Assembly (NCBI RefSeq): GCF_048268525.1 | Contig: NZ_JBLWVH010000001.1 | Location: forward strand, 124,001 to 188,000 | Length of the DNA: 64,000 bases | Reading direction: 5' to 3' | DNA from: Maricaulis sp048268525 | GTDB taxonomy: Bacteria > Pseudomonadota > Alphaproteobacteria > Caulobacterales > Maricaulaceae | Part shown: positions 25,235-34,417 of the stretch, one piece after another | How the letters are laid out: each line of letters starts with the position of its first letter | Position numbering within the stretch: position 1 is the stretch's first letter | Program-made: the position numbers and the translations under genes | Notes under the pieces: generated by a model | The model's input: only the letters and a program-made list of their open reading frames with translations | Told to the model about the DNA's origin: nothing | Databases searched by the model: none

Positions 25235-26767
25235 CTAGGCCTGAAACCGTTGGATGTCGGCCGGAGCCGCGCATTGGTTGGCGATGAATTCGGCATGAGA
25301 CGGCATCTGACGGGCGGACGCCCGAACAACGCTCAATACCTGTTCAAGACGGGCATCGACCTCGGCGTCTCCAAGACCCGCAACAAGCGGGTGATGGCCC
25401 TGCGGCTCCACTCCCTGCCCATCCATGACCGCGAGCCAGCTTGTTTCATTGAAGAGCTCGTCCTTTTCGCGACTGACACGACCATTCGTCTGGTACATTG
25501 CCAGCTTGCGGGCAAGATGGTCGGATAGCGGCAGGTTCCGGCAATAACGCCAGAACTCGCTGTCATCGCGTTCTGTTTGCCGATAGTGCAGGACCAGGAA
25601 GTCGCGAACATAGGCGTATTCCTGCAGGGTCAGCCGATTGTATTCGTCGATGTCGACCTGGTTGAACGAGCGGTCGGGAAAAAGCGTCATGAGCCGGGCG
25701 ATCCCGCTCTGGATCATATGGATGCTCGTGGATTCCAGCGGTTCCATGAAGCCGGCTGACAGTCCGATCGCCAGCACGTTCTTGTTCCAGAATTTCTTTC
25801 GATGCCCGGTGGTGAAGCGCAGCTGGATCGGGTCGCGCAGTGCCGGACCTTCGAGGTTGGAAAGCAGGATGCTGGTGGCCTCATCGTCGCTTATATGATC
25901 GGAGCAATAGACGTGACCGTTGCCGGTGCGGTGCTGCAGCGGAATGCGCCACTGCCAGCCGGCTTTCCGGGCCGTCGAGCGCGTATAGGGCGAGGGCGGT
26001 CCGGTATTCTCTGACGGAACCGCGAGGGCTCTGTTACAGGGCAGCCAGGAACTCCAGTCCTCATAGCCAGTATTGAGAGCCTGTTCGATCAGCAGGCCGC
26101 GAAAGCCCGAGCAGTCTATGAAGAAGTCGGCCTCAATCGTTTCGCCTGTCTCAAGTTGCACGCCTTGGACATGACCGGTCTCCGGGTCGAGACGGGTATC
26201 GGCAATCCGGCCCTCGGTCCTCGTGACACCAAGGTTTTCCGCGTACCGGCGCAGATAGGCAGCATAGAGGCTGGCATCGAACTGGAATGCGTAGGCGATA
26301 TGTCCCAGCGGCGAATTGCGGGCATCGGGCACCGGGCGCAGGAATTTGTTCTGCTTGGCGGCGATCACCTGGAGACAGAATTCCGGTAGATCGACCTCGT
26401 AACCTCGCTGGCGCGCGTGAAGCCAGAAGTGATGGAACATCACGCCATCCATATCGCTGCCATAGGAGCCGAACGGATGAATATAGCTATGCCCTTTCCG
26501 CCGCCAGTCGACGAATTCGATCCCGAGCTTGAAGGTGCCCTGGGTCGCGCGAACAAACTCGTTCTCGTCGATCCCCAGCATGCGGTTGAACAGCAGAATT
26601 TGCGGGATCGTGGCTTCACCGACCCCGACTGTGCCGATTTGCTCGCTTTCCACGAGGCGAATATCGAGTTTCTGACCGCCGAATATCTTCGCCAGCGCAG
26701 CTGCAGTCATCCAGCCAGCCGTGCCGCCACCGACAATGAGTACGGAACGAATGGGATCAACGGGCAT
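25235..26767 (-). CDS. Flavin-dependent halogenase-family protein (PF04820), copy 4
   Basis: A 510-residue FAD protein of the tryptophan-halogenase family. Seen: FAD-binding GGGTAGW at 13-19; the catalytic-type Lys80 in TFKLGIEFVDW, in the place of PrnA Lys79; WQWRIP at 271-276, the WxWxIP family signature; and EPLES at 342-346, the place of PrnA Glu346-Ser347. All residues needed for hypohalous-acid chemistry therefore look intact. Relatives beside TonB receptors, such as BrvH from Brevundimonas, halogenate indole in vitro, but their natural substrate is unknown. The stop is 9 bases before the GH9 start. A role in sugar use is suggested by context only. Confidence 0.9.
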   Translation of the reverse strand: MPVDPIRSVLIVGGGTAGWMTAAALAKIFGGQKLDIRLVESEQIGTVGVGEATIPQILLFNRMLGIDENEFVRATQGTFKLGIEFVDWRRKGHSYIHPFGSYGSDMDGVMFHHFWLHARQRGYEVDLPEFCLQVIAAKQNKFLRPVPDARNSPLGHIAYAFQFDASLYAAYLRRYAENLGVTRTEGRIADTRLDPETGHVQGVQLETGETIEADFFIDCSGFRGLLIEQALNTGYEDWSSWLPCNRALAVPSENTGPPSPYTRSTARKAGWQWRIPLQHRTGNGHVYCSDHISDDEATSILLSNLEGPALRDPIQLRFTTGHRKKFWNKNVLAIGLSAGFMEPLESTSIHMIQSGIARLMTLFPDRSFNQVDIDEYNRLTLQEYAYVRDFLVLHYRQTERDDSEFWRYCRNLPLSDHLARKLAMYQTNGRVSREKDELFNETSWLAVMDGQGVEPQGHHPLVAGLGDAEVDARLEQVLSVVRASARQMPSHAEFIANQCAAPADIQRFQA

Positions 26768-28286
26768 GGGCTTGGCTCTTTTGGCTTGCGGTTTTCACCA
26801 GATGATCAACGAAGGCCTGGTGCGGCGGCATCTTTGATGCGGCCTGGGCGTAGGTCTGGCGCATGCTGGCGAGCGTGGCGGTGAGATCCTGCTCCGTGAT
26901 CGAGTCAGCGACCACATCGTAGCCTCTGGGCAGAATTCCCTGGCCGACCATCACCGCAACCCAGGAGGTGATGCTGAACAGGTCGCTCTTGTGGGCGAAG
27001 AAGCGTCCGTTCTCGGCGAAGAGCTCGACGGTTTCGGTGAGGCTGTCGGGAACGTCCATTGTGCGCACATAGTCCCAGAACGGCTTGTCGTCTCGTGCGG
27101 TGGCATTGTAGTGCAGGATCAGGAAGTCCCTCACATAGTCGTAGGCATTTCCGATGATCGAATTGTAGCGGGCCACTTCGCGCTGGCTGATGCCGTCGCG
27201 CGGGAACAGCGCCAGCAATTTGCTGACACCCTCCTGGATGAGATGGATGCTGGTCGACTCCAGCGGCTCCAGGAAGCCGGCGGACAGGCCGATAGCGACA
27301 CAATTTTTCTCCCAGACCGAGCGGCGCCGCCCGGGGGTGAAGCGCAGCTTGTTGGTCGGACCGAGGGTTGCGGCGTCAAGATTGGCCAGAAGCGCTGCTT
27401 CTGCCTCATCATCCCCCATGAAGGCCGACGAATAGACATAACCATTGCCGGTCCGGTGCTGGAGCGGGATCCGCCATTGCCAGCCAGCGCCACGGGCGGT
27501 TGCACGGGTGTAGGGTGCGGCAGCATCAATTTTCTCGCATGGCACCGCGATGGCTCGGTCGCATGGCAGATAGGCGCGCCAGTCATCATAGTCGACGCCG
27601 AGCGTTTCCCCGATCAACAGGGCGCGAAAACCGGTGCAATCAACGAAGAGGTCGCCCTTGATGCGACGGCCATCGTCCAGTTCAAGGGCTGTCAGCGTGC
27701 CGTTCCTGGCGGACTGCTCAACCGTTTTGATCCGGCCCTCCACGCGTGTCACGCCACGCTTTTCCGCGTAGTCGCGCAGGTAGCGAGCATAGAGGCCGGC
27801 GTCAAAATGATAGGCATGTCGCATCTGCGAGACCGGCGATTGCGGATCACTGACCGGTCGCATGAACTTTCCGGCCTTCGCGGCCTGGCAACACATGGAA
27901 TAGGCGGCGAGCGGTTGGTCGCTACCCCGAAAGCGGTCGCGCAGCCAGTAGTGGTGGAAGGGGACCCCCTCGAGATCAAATCCATAATCGCCAAATGGAT
28001 GGAGATAGCGGCTGCCGATCCGGTCCCAGTCAACAAATTCGATACCCAGTTTGAACGTGCCTTTGGTGGCGGCGATGAAGTCCGCCTCGTCAATGCCGAG
28101 CATTCGATTGAAATCGATGATGCCGGGGATGGTCGCTTCTCCGACCCCGACCGTCCCGATCTGCTCGCTTTCGACCAGCTCGACCGTGACGCCGGTCGGG
28201 ACGAGGAAGCGCGACAGGGCCGCCGCAGTCATCCAGCCGGCTGTTCCGCCTCCCGCAATCACAACTCTGGAGATGGTCCCTGTCAT
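26757..28286 (-). CDS. Flavin-dependent halogenase-family protein (PF04820), copy 3
   Basis: A 509-residue paralogue of its neighbours. FAD-binding GGGTAGW lies at 12-18, the lysine of TFKLGIEFVDW is at 79, and GWQWRIPLQHRTG and GFLEPLESTSI are both present. It overlaps the next gene by 11 bases and begins inside the stop of the degenerate copy upstream (ATGA), so translation is probably coupled. Residues between the motifs differ enough from copies 1 and 4 to suggest different substrates rather than recent duplication. A flavin reductase, needed by two-component halogenases, is not encoded nearby. Confidence 0.9.
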   Translation of the reverse strand: MTGTISRVVIAGGGTAGWMTAAALSRFLVPTGVTVELVESEQIGTVGVGEATIPGIIDFNRMLGIDEADFIAATKGTFKLGIEFVDWDRIGSRYLHPFGDYGFDLEGVPFHHYWLRDRFRGSDQPLAAYSMCCQAAKAGKFMRPVSDPQSPVSQMRHAYHFDAGLYARYLRDYAEKRGVTRVEGRIKTVEQSARNGTLTALELDDGRRIKGDLFVDCTGFRALLIGETLGVDYDDWRAYLPCDRAIAVPCEKIDAAAPYTRATARGAGWQWRIPLQHRTGNGYVYSSAFMGDDEAEAALLANLDAATLGPTNKLRFTPGRRRSVWEKNCVAIGLSAGFLEPLESTSIHLIQEGVSKLLALFPRDGISQREVARYNSIIGNAYDYVRDFLILHYNATARDDKPFWDYVRTMDVPDSLTETVELFAENGRFFAHKSDLFSITSWVAVMVGQGILPRGYDVVADSITEQDLTATLASMRQTYAQAASKMPPHQAFVDHLVKTASQKSQAHAR

Positions 28287-29563
28287 GCCGTTGACTCCGT
28301 CGTGGATGGGGGTGGGCGCCCGAGCGCCTGGTCAATGGCGTCAAGATACGCTGGAAATGCCGGGAACTCCCGAACAGTGCGAAGGACAGCCTGGGATAGC
28401 GTCTGCAATTCCGACTTCAGCTGTGGGTCATTGAGGCGCTCACTCAAACGGTCATACTGAGCAGGAACCACATGACGTGCGATGAGGGCATCTACCCAGT
28501 CTTCCGCGCAAATCGTTTGGCTTTCGAGAGGCTCGATATAGCCGCGCTGCCGAAACAGGGCCTGCCGGCCACTGCAGCGCGGATTGTCGAGGCCAGAGAC
28601 CAGCGCGCTCAAGGCCGCCCATTCGTCCATTTCCTGCGACCAAAGACGATTGTATTCGAGCGCTGGCAATGCCTGAGAGGTCGCGCGTGGCCAAAGGTCC
28701 AGGAGAGTCCGAAGCTCAAAGAGAAGTCGGTCCATTGCCCGGTCTTCGAGGCCGGGCAATCGGGCGGCCGACCTTCCGACATGCAGCGCGCCTTCGCGCC
28801 AGGGCGTACTGCCCTGGTGGCGCGCGGCCGGCGCCGCCGGGGTGGCGAGGTCAAGCCAGCCGGTGCGCAATGGTATTTGCAGGCGGGAGCCATCGGGCTC
28901 CTCGCGGCGGATTGCGCAGGGTCTGACCGGACCGATGTGCGAGCGCTGCGAAGCCGAAACAGCGTCCTCACGACCTGTCGCATGGATCAACAGGTCCACC
29001 TCCGATGAGGCGTCTGACTGACTGACGACGGCCACCTTGTCGCCGAGGCTTTGCTTCAGTTGTTCAGTCAGTTCGCCAGCGCTGACATGAAGCCCGCTTT
29101 CATGTTGCATCGATCCGATTGCATTGCGTCGGTCCGGCGGCGCAAAGCGGTTGCCGGCAATCGCGTGATAGCCGGGTGAAAAAGCAAAATATGGATGGCG
29201 CAGGCCCGCCTGCCGGGCACGAAGCCAATGGTGGTGAAACCCGGTCCCGGCCCAATCGATGCCGCGACCGCCATAGGGCACGATGGTCTCATCGCCATTG
29301 GCCGTCTGAATCACCTGTCCGAGGCTTGGCAGGGTTGAGGGAAGCCGAAGCAGGTCCTGGAGCCCAATGCCGAAAGTCTCCAGCGTCTCGAGCGCGGATG
29401 GGCGCAGGATGGTGTACAGACCGTCCTCCCTGACCGCGGTACCGTCAGGATGAATCTGGATCGTCAGGCTGGCGTTCGCGACCGAGCCGCTGAGTACGTA
29501 GGCGCAAAGCCAGGCTTCAAGGCCGTTGCCCAGAATGCGGATTGTTCGAGTTGGATCAGCCAT
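28283..29563 (-). CDS. Degenerate halogenase-family flavoprotein, copy 2
   Basis: About 426 residues, visibly related to the flanking halogenase-like proteins but shorter and eroded. The start is GNGLEA instead of GGGTAGW. The Lys-containing GIEFVDW block is missing. The WxWxIP signature is reduced to LQIPLRTG. The C-terminal GYIEPLESQTI still aligns with GFLEPLESTSI, and FHHHWLRAR with FHHYWLRDR. The reading frame is intact and overlaps both neighbours by 8 and 4 bases, so it is not an obvious pseudogene. It cannot be expected to halogenate; a structural or regulatory partner role is possible. ATG 29563 is preferred over the upstream ATG at 29629, which lies inside copy 1. Confidence 0.75.
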   Translation of the reverse strand: MADPTRTIRILGNGLEAWLCAYVLSGSVANASLTIQIHPDGTAVREDGLYTILRPSALETLETFGIGLQDLLRLPSTLPSLGQVIQTANGDETIVPYGGRGIDWAGTGFHHHWLRARQAGLRHPYFAFSPGYHAIAGNRFAPPDRRNAIGSMQHESGLHVSAGELTEQLKQSLGDKVAVVSQSDASSEVDLLIHATGREDAVSASQRSHIGPVRPCAIRREEPDGSRLQIPLRTGWLDLATPAAPAARHQGSTPWREGALHVGRSAARLPGLEDRAMDRLLFELRTLLDLWPRATSQALPALEYNRLWSQEMDEWAALSALVSGLDNPRCSGRQALFRQRGYIEPLESQTICAEDWVDALIARHVVPAQYDRLSERLNDPQLKSELQTLSQAVLRTVREFPAFPAYLDAIDQALGRPPPSTTESTA

Positions 29564-31079
29564 GGCGGCTGTCCTCCGCCCGGGTCGCAAGCCGCGCCAG
29601 CCAGGTATCGTGGTCCGGCATTCGGGCAATGGCTCTCTCGATGTCGGACTGAATGGCGTTCAAGGATTGATCAAGGGCCGCGTCCGCAATGACGTCGAGG
29701 CGCCCATCCCAATGGTTTGGATGGACCCGTTGACCAAGGTAAACAGCGAGCCAGCTTGGTTCCAGGAACAGCCCCTGCTGATAGCGCGCCACCCGTCCGG
29801 TTTCGCGGAACAGGGCCATCTTCTCGGCCAGAGAGTCCGGTATGGGCATGGTTCGGACATAGTTCCAGAAGGCTGAGTCGGTCCGCTCGGTGGCATGATA
29901 GTGGAGGATGAGAAAGTCGCGAACCCGTTCGAACTCACGGGCGATGTGTGCGTTGTAGCTGTCCCGCTCGAGTTTGTAGTCGCCGGTCACCGGGAATAAT
30001 TCGATGAATTGGGTAATTGCGATCTGGGTCAGATGAATGCTGGTGGACTCCAGTGGCTCGAGGAAGCCGCCCGCCAGGCCGACGCTGATACAGTTGTGTG
30101 ACCAGAACTGCTTCCGCCGCCCGGTCGTGAACCTGAGTGGTCGCGGATCCGCGAGCGCGTTGCCCTCGAGATTGTCGAGAAGGACCTGGCGGGCCGCGTC
30201 ATCATCTGTAAAGTCGCTGGCGTAGACGTGGCCGTTTCCGGTCCGGTGCTGGAGCGGGATCCGCCATTGCCAGCCAGCCTGATGGGCGGTGGCGCGTGTG
30301 TAGGGCGGTGTCGGGCCTGATTTTTCACTGGGCACGGCAATCGCGCGGTTGCAGGGGAGCCAGTGCGACCAGTCCTCATACCCGACATTGAGGGCCTGCT
30401 CGATCAGAACGCCCCGAAATCCGGTGCAGTCGAAGAAGAAGTCGCCATCGACCACCTGTCCGTTGTCCAGATCAAGCCGATGGATATTGCCGGTCGCCGG
30501 ATCGCGATGGACAGCGTTGACAATGCCTTCGACCCGGCTCGCTCCGCGCGCCTCCGCGTGTTGCCGCAAAAAGGGGGCATATCGGGTCGCATCAAACTGG
30601 TAGGCATAGCCAAATCGGGAGGCGAAATCGGTCGGATCATCGGCCGGTCGTTCAAACCGGTTCTCGGCACACATCCGGACCGGCAGTGAATAGTCGCCAA
30701 TTTCGCCAGACTGACCGGCTGCCCGCATTCGTGACCACGCCTGATGGAAAGGCAGGCCGGCGATGTCTGCACCAAAATCACCAAACGGGTGGACATAGCG
30801 ATCGCCGATCCTGGCCCAGTTCACGAACTCGATTCCGAGCTTCATGGTGGCGGAGGTCGCTTCGAGAAACTCGGCTTCGTCTATGCCTATGGTTTCGTTG
30901 AACTGGCGCAGATGCGGAAGCGTCGCTTCACCGACGCCGATAATGCCGATGGCCTCCGATTCGATCAGCGTGACCTGCACGCGCCGAGCCGGCAAAACCG
31001 ACACCAGCGCGGCTGCTGCCATCCAACCTGCGGTGCCGCCGCCGACGACGACGATCCGCCTGGGTACATCCTGCCCCAA
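29556..31079 (-). CDS. Flavin-dependent halogenase-family protein (PF04820), copy 1
   Basis: A 507-residue FAD protein and first gene of the minus-strand operon. Motifs: GGGTAGW at 13-19, Lys80 in TMKLGIEFVNW, GWQWRIPLQHRTGNGHVY and GFLEPLESTSIH. All catalytic-type residues of the family are therefore kept. It is transcribed away from the TonB receptor gene at 31251 and shares with it an intergenic region of about 170 bases that holds a LacI-type operator. The pairing of such genes with TonB receptors recurs in Caulobacterales and Xanthomonas carbohydrate loci; the true substrate is not known. Confidence 0.9.
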   Translation of the reverse strand: MGQDVPRRIVVVGGGTAGWMAAAALVSVLPARRVQVTLIESEAIGIIGVGEATLPHLRQFNETIGIDEAEFLEATSATMKLGIEFVNWARIGDRYVHPFGDFGADIAGLPFHQAWSRMRAAGQSGEIGDYSLPVRMCAENRFERPADDPTDFASRFGYAYQFDATRYAPFLRQHAEARGASRVEGIVNAVHRDPATGNIHRLDLDNGQVVDGDFFFDCTGFRGVLIEQALNVGYEDWSHWLPCNRAIAVPSEKSGPTPPYTRATAHQAGWQWRIPLQHRTGNGHVYASDFTDDDAARQVLLDNLEGNALADPRPLRFTTGRRKQFWSHNCISVGLAGGFLEPLESTSIHLTQIAITQFIELFPVTGDYKLERDSYNAHIAREFERVRDFLILHYHATERTDSAFWNYVRTMPIPDSLAEKMALFRETGRVARYQQGLFLEPSWLAVYLGQRVHPNHWDGRLDVIADAALDQSLNAIQSDIERAIARMPDHDTWLARLATRAEDSRHG

Positions 31080-31162
31080 TCTTCCCTCCCCGGAGCGCAG
31101 CCGATGCTTGGCATCTTTGCATTCTCCCTACAACTCTGCACCTCGACCATCGCTGGTTCTTG

Positions 31163-31168
31163 TTGACA
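31163..31168 (+). promoter_or_regulatory. Candidate minus-35 element (TTGACA)
   Basis: A perfect TTGACA lies in the divergent region between the halogenase-like operon and the TonB receptor, 31 bases before the palindrome at 31200. No convincing minus-10 hexamer is seen at 16-18 bases. Confidence 0.35.
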
Positions 31169-31199
31169 GAACAGGTTGTTTGATTGAAAGTGGCAAAAA

Positions 31200-31215
31200 T
31201 TGACAACGCTGTCAA
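31200..31215 (+). promoter_or_regulatory. LacI-type operator in divergent receptor/halogenase region
   Basis: TTGACAACGCTGTCAA matches the consensus palindrome at 15 of 16 positions. It lies 35 bases before the receptor ATG and 120 bases before the divergent copy 1 start, so it could control both directions. The base composition and spacing match the other three sites. Confidence 0.75.
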
Positions 31216-31250
31216 CGGCGGAGACTTTAGCCAAACGAGGGGAGAAGAGT

Positions 31251-34200
31251 ATGTTTTACAAAGGGATGAAGGATCGGCCTGGAAGAGGGCTGCGATCTGG
31301 ATTGTGGCGGGGAGCAAGCCTCGCAGCCCTGTCCATAGCCATGGTTTCGACCGGGGTTTACGCCCAGGAGGTCGAAGAGGACGATGACTCCAATACCGAG
31401 GTGATCACGGTTCGGGGCATCCGCTCCAGCCTGCAAAGCGCCCAGGAAATCCGCCGTAACTCCGATGTTCTGGTTGATGCAATCACGGCCGAGGATATTG
31501 GTGCCCTGCCGGACCGTTCGGTGGCGGAGGCGTTGCAGCGCGTTCCAGGCGTGAACATCACGCGGTTTGAAGGTGAAAATGACCCGGACCACTTCTCGGT
31601 CGAAGGGTCTGGCGCGATCATTCGGGGTCTCAACTTCGCCCGTAGTGAGCTGAACGGCCGTGATGTGTTCTCTGCCGACAATGGTCAGCAAATCGGCTTC
31701 AATGACGTGTCGCCGGAAATGCTCGGGTCGGTCGAGGTGTTCAAGAACCAGTCCGCCGACATGATTGAAGGCGGACTCGCCGGTACGGTGAACCTCAATA
31801 CCCGCCTCCCGTTTGATCAGGGCGGCCAGATGATGGCATTCACCCTGGAAGCGAACTACTCGGACTTTGCCGAGGAAGTCACGCCGACCGTGTCCGGCAT
31901 CTACAGCAATCGCTGGGAGCTCGGGAACGGGTCTGAATTCGGTCTGCTCTTTGGTGCATCCTATTCCGAGTTGCAGAGCCGCGCCGACGGCACGCTCGTC
32001 GCCGAGTGGCTCGATCGGGACCCCGCCGATGGTCAAAGTCTCTACATACCTTCAGGCGCCGGTATCCGGACGCAGCTGTTTGACCGGACCCGGGACACGA
32101 TTTCGGCTGCCGCTCAGTGGCGCAGTGCTGATGGTGAGTTGGAGGCGACCGCGCAATTCTTCCGGGCTTCTTACGAGAACGCCTGGTCGGAACGCGCGAT
32201 TGAGCCGTCTATCGACGACGGTCCCGGGATCACGCCGGCTCCGGGGACAAGCTTCACCTATGACGATAATGGCCTGTTCGAAAGCGGTGTGATCTCGGAG
32301 AATGTCGGCTGGCGTTCCAATGATCCGACCCACCCTTTGAATGGCGTGCGCCAACTCGCCCTTGCGCGCGGCAAGGTCGATGAAAGCCTGACCACAGATA
32401 TCGGGTTCAATCTCCGTTGGTCGCCAACGGACCGCTTCCGTGCCAGTTTCGACCTGCAATTCGTTGAGTCCGAAGTGAACATCGCTGATGTCACCGTTCA
32501 CGGTGCGTTCTTCTCGGACATCGATCTGGATGTGACCGGTGATGTGCCCAGCGTGATCTACAGCCGTCCTGCCGATGGCTCGGATCCCTATTTCTCCGAC
32601 GCCAGCAACTACTATCTCCGCTCGGCAATGGACCACCTCTCTGACAATGAGGGGGAATCGGTCTCATTCCGTGCAGACGCCGAATATGACTTTGAAGGCG
32701 ATAGCTGGTTGAGGTCTGTTCGCTTTGGTGGCCGTGTTTCCAACCGCGAGCAGATTGTGCGTAGCTCGGTCTATAACTGGGGCAATATTTCCGCGACATG
32801 GAACTCGCCCTTCGCGCTCGACAATCCGGCCATCCCGCCGGGAACGTTCGAGCTCTATACCTTCGACAACTACATGCGTGGCATGACGACAGGACTCGAA
32901 GGCGGCGTGCCGATGTATACCGGCGCTCTGGGTGATAATTACGACCAGGCTGTTGCCGGCATCCTGGCGATGCGCGACGCGGCCGGAAACGGTGGCTGGG
33001 TCCCTCTGGCCCAGCGCGGAGGAGTTGTCCCGGGCACGGCATTCCTGCCCTCCGAGATCACCGATGTGACCCAAGACACGACCGCGTTCTACGGTCGCCT
33101 GGACTTCGATAACGAGCACCGCTCTGACGGTGTTCGTATCTCGGGCAATGTCGGCCTGCGCTATGTAGAAACGGAAACAAGCGCGGTTGGTGCGCTGTCC
33201 TTCCCGGATCGTGCCCTGGTGTTCAATGGTATGACGCCGACGGCCTATTGTGCCGGTATCGCCGGCACTCCGCCCGGCATCTGTCTGGAAGACGCGGCGA
33301 CTCAAGCGGCGTTCTTTGATTGGGCCGATGGCAGCAATCAGACCGGCACCGACAGTCACTCCTACGAGAACTGGCTTCCGAGTGCCAACGTGGTGTTCGG
33401 TCTGACGGATGAATTCCAGATCCGTCTGGGCCTGTCCCAGGCAATCTTCCGTCCGGATTTTGGCCTGATGAAAAGCAACCTTGTGATTGAGCAAGGCGGT
33501 GACGATCCCGTGACCGGTGCATGGCTGGGGCCGAATGCCTCGACCGGCAACGTCCAACTGGACCCGATCACTGCCGATCAGTTCGATCTCGCTTTCGAAT
33601 GGTATTTCGATGACGTTGGTTCGCTGACCTTCTCGTTGTTCCAGAAAAACCTGAGCGACTACATCGTTCCGGCCATTCTGCAGCGGGATATCGAGAATAA
33701 CGGTGAAACCTTCGCGGTCGATGTCGACGGCGTTGGCAACGCCTCCGACAGCGGCGAGATCAAGGGCTTCGAAGTTGCCTATCAGCAAACCTTCGATGAC
33801 CTGCCCGGGATGTGGTCCGGCTTGGGCGTTCAAGCCAACTACACCTATATCGATGCTCAGGGCATTCCGAATATCGGTCCCAAGAACGACGAACCGAACG
33901 GTCGTGGCAATGCCCCGAACTTCGACGTGTCGCAATTGCGTCTACCGCTCATGTCCGAGCACACGGTCAATCTTGTCGGCTTCTATGAGACCGACCAGTG
34001 GAGTGCCCGTCTCGCCTATAACTGGCGGTCAGAATACACGCTGACCGTTCGGGACGTGATCTATCCGTTCACGCCTGTCGTCCACGAGAGTACGGGCCAG
34101 CTTGATGGCTCTATCTTCTACGACATCACGGACAGCCTGACTGTCGGTCTGCAGGCGGTGAACCTGCTGGATGAGGTCTCCGAAACCAGCGCGGTCATCA

Positions 34201-34280
34201 ATCCAACCCTGGTGCAGGCACCGCGGGCCTACTTCCGCAATGACCGGCGCTTTGCGTTCGTCTTGCGCGGTCGCTTCTAG
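31251..34280 (+). CDS. TonB-dependent receptor, carbohydrate type
   Basis: An outer-membrane TonB receptor of 1009 residues. A signal peptide (VSTGVYAQEV) is followed by a TonB-box-like EVITVRGI. A long plug comes next (SSLQSAQEIRRNSDVLVDAITAEDIG in pieces, ALPDRSVAEALQRVPGVNI) of the Caulobacter-expanded subfamily, then a barrel ending VLRGRF. ATG 31251 is chosen because AGGGGAGAAG stands before it; the TTG 31200 frame would start inside the operator. It probably binds beta-glucan oligosaccharides for the GH9 and GH3 enzymes nearby. A strong terminator follows. Confidence 0.92.
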   Translation: MFYKGMKDRPGRGLRSGLWRGASLAALSIAMVSTGVYAQEVEEDDDSNTEVITVRGIRSSLQSAQEIRRNSDVLVDAITAEDIGALPDRSVAEALQRVPGVNITRFEGENDPDHFSVEGSGAIIRGLNFARSELNGRDVFSADNGQQIGFNDVSPEMLGSVEVFKNQSADMIEGGLAGTVNLNTRLPFDQGGQMMAFTLEANYSDFAEEVTPTVSGIYSNRWELGNGSEFGLLFGASYSELQSRADGTLVAEWLDRDPADGQSLYIPSGAGIRTQLFDRTRDTISAAAQWRSADGELEATAQFFRASYENAWSERAIEPSIDDGPGITPAPGTSFTYDDNGLFESGVISENVGWRSNDPTHPLNGVRQLALARGKVDESLTTDIGFNLRWSPTDRFRASFDLQFVESEVNIADVTVHGAFFSDIDLDVTGDVPSVIYSRPADGSDPYFSDASNYYLRSAMDHLSDNEGESVSFRADAEYDFEGDSWLRSVRFGGRVSNREQIVRSSVYNWGNISATWNSPFALDNPAIPPGTFELYTFDNYMRGMTTGLEGGVPMYTGALGDNYDQAVAGILAMRDAAGNGGWVPLAQRGGVVPGTAFLPSEITDVTQDTTAFYGRLDFDNEHRSDGVRISGNVGLRYVETETSAVGALSFPDRALVFNGMTPTAYCAGIAGTPPGICLEDAATQAAFFDWADGSNQTGTDSHSYENWLPSANVVFGLTDEFQIRLGLSQAIFRPDFGLMKSNLVIEQGGDDPVTGAWLGPNASTGNVQLDPITADQFDLAFEWYFDDVGSLTFSLFQKNLSDYIVPAILQRDIENNGETFAVDVDGVGNASDSGEIKGFEVAYQQTFDDLPGMWSGLGVQANYTYIDAQGIPNIGPKNDEPNGRGNAPNFDVSQLRLPLMSEHTVNLVGFYETDQWSARLAYNWRSEYTLTVRDVIYPFTPVVHESTGQLDGSIFYDITDSLTVGLQAVNLLDEVSETSAVINPTLVQAPRAYFRNDRRFAFVLRGRF

Positions 34281-34307
34281 CTCGCTCCCTCCGCGAGTAA
34301 GCATGCA

Positions 34308-34339
34308 GGGGCGGCAGGTCATATCTGACCTGCCGCCCC
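34308..34339 (+). terminator. Strong intrinsic terminator after TonB receptor
   Basis: Perfect 14-base arms (34308-34321 and 34326-34339, GGGGCGGCAGGTCA and its complement) enclose a 4-base loop and are followed by GTTGCATTCT. It separates the receptor transcript from the symporter-LacI pair. Confidence 0.8.
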
Positions 34340-34417
34340 GTTGCATTCTGGAAGGCGGGCTTCCTTCCGAGCGGGAATCCATGAAACCCTGCCGATAGCA
34401 AAACCGACGAGCGCGAT

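Noticed and set aside
30510..30535. A GCGTTGACAATG string resembling half of the LacI palindrome within copy 1 of the halogenase genes.
   Set aside because: It lacks the second half and lies in coding sequence far from any start.
31200..31250. TTG start at 31200 for the TonB receptor.
   Set aside because: It would place the LacI palindrome within the coding sequence and add residues before the signal peptide. ATG 31251 has a strong ribosome site.
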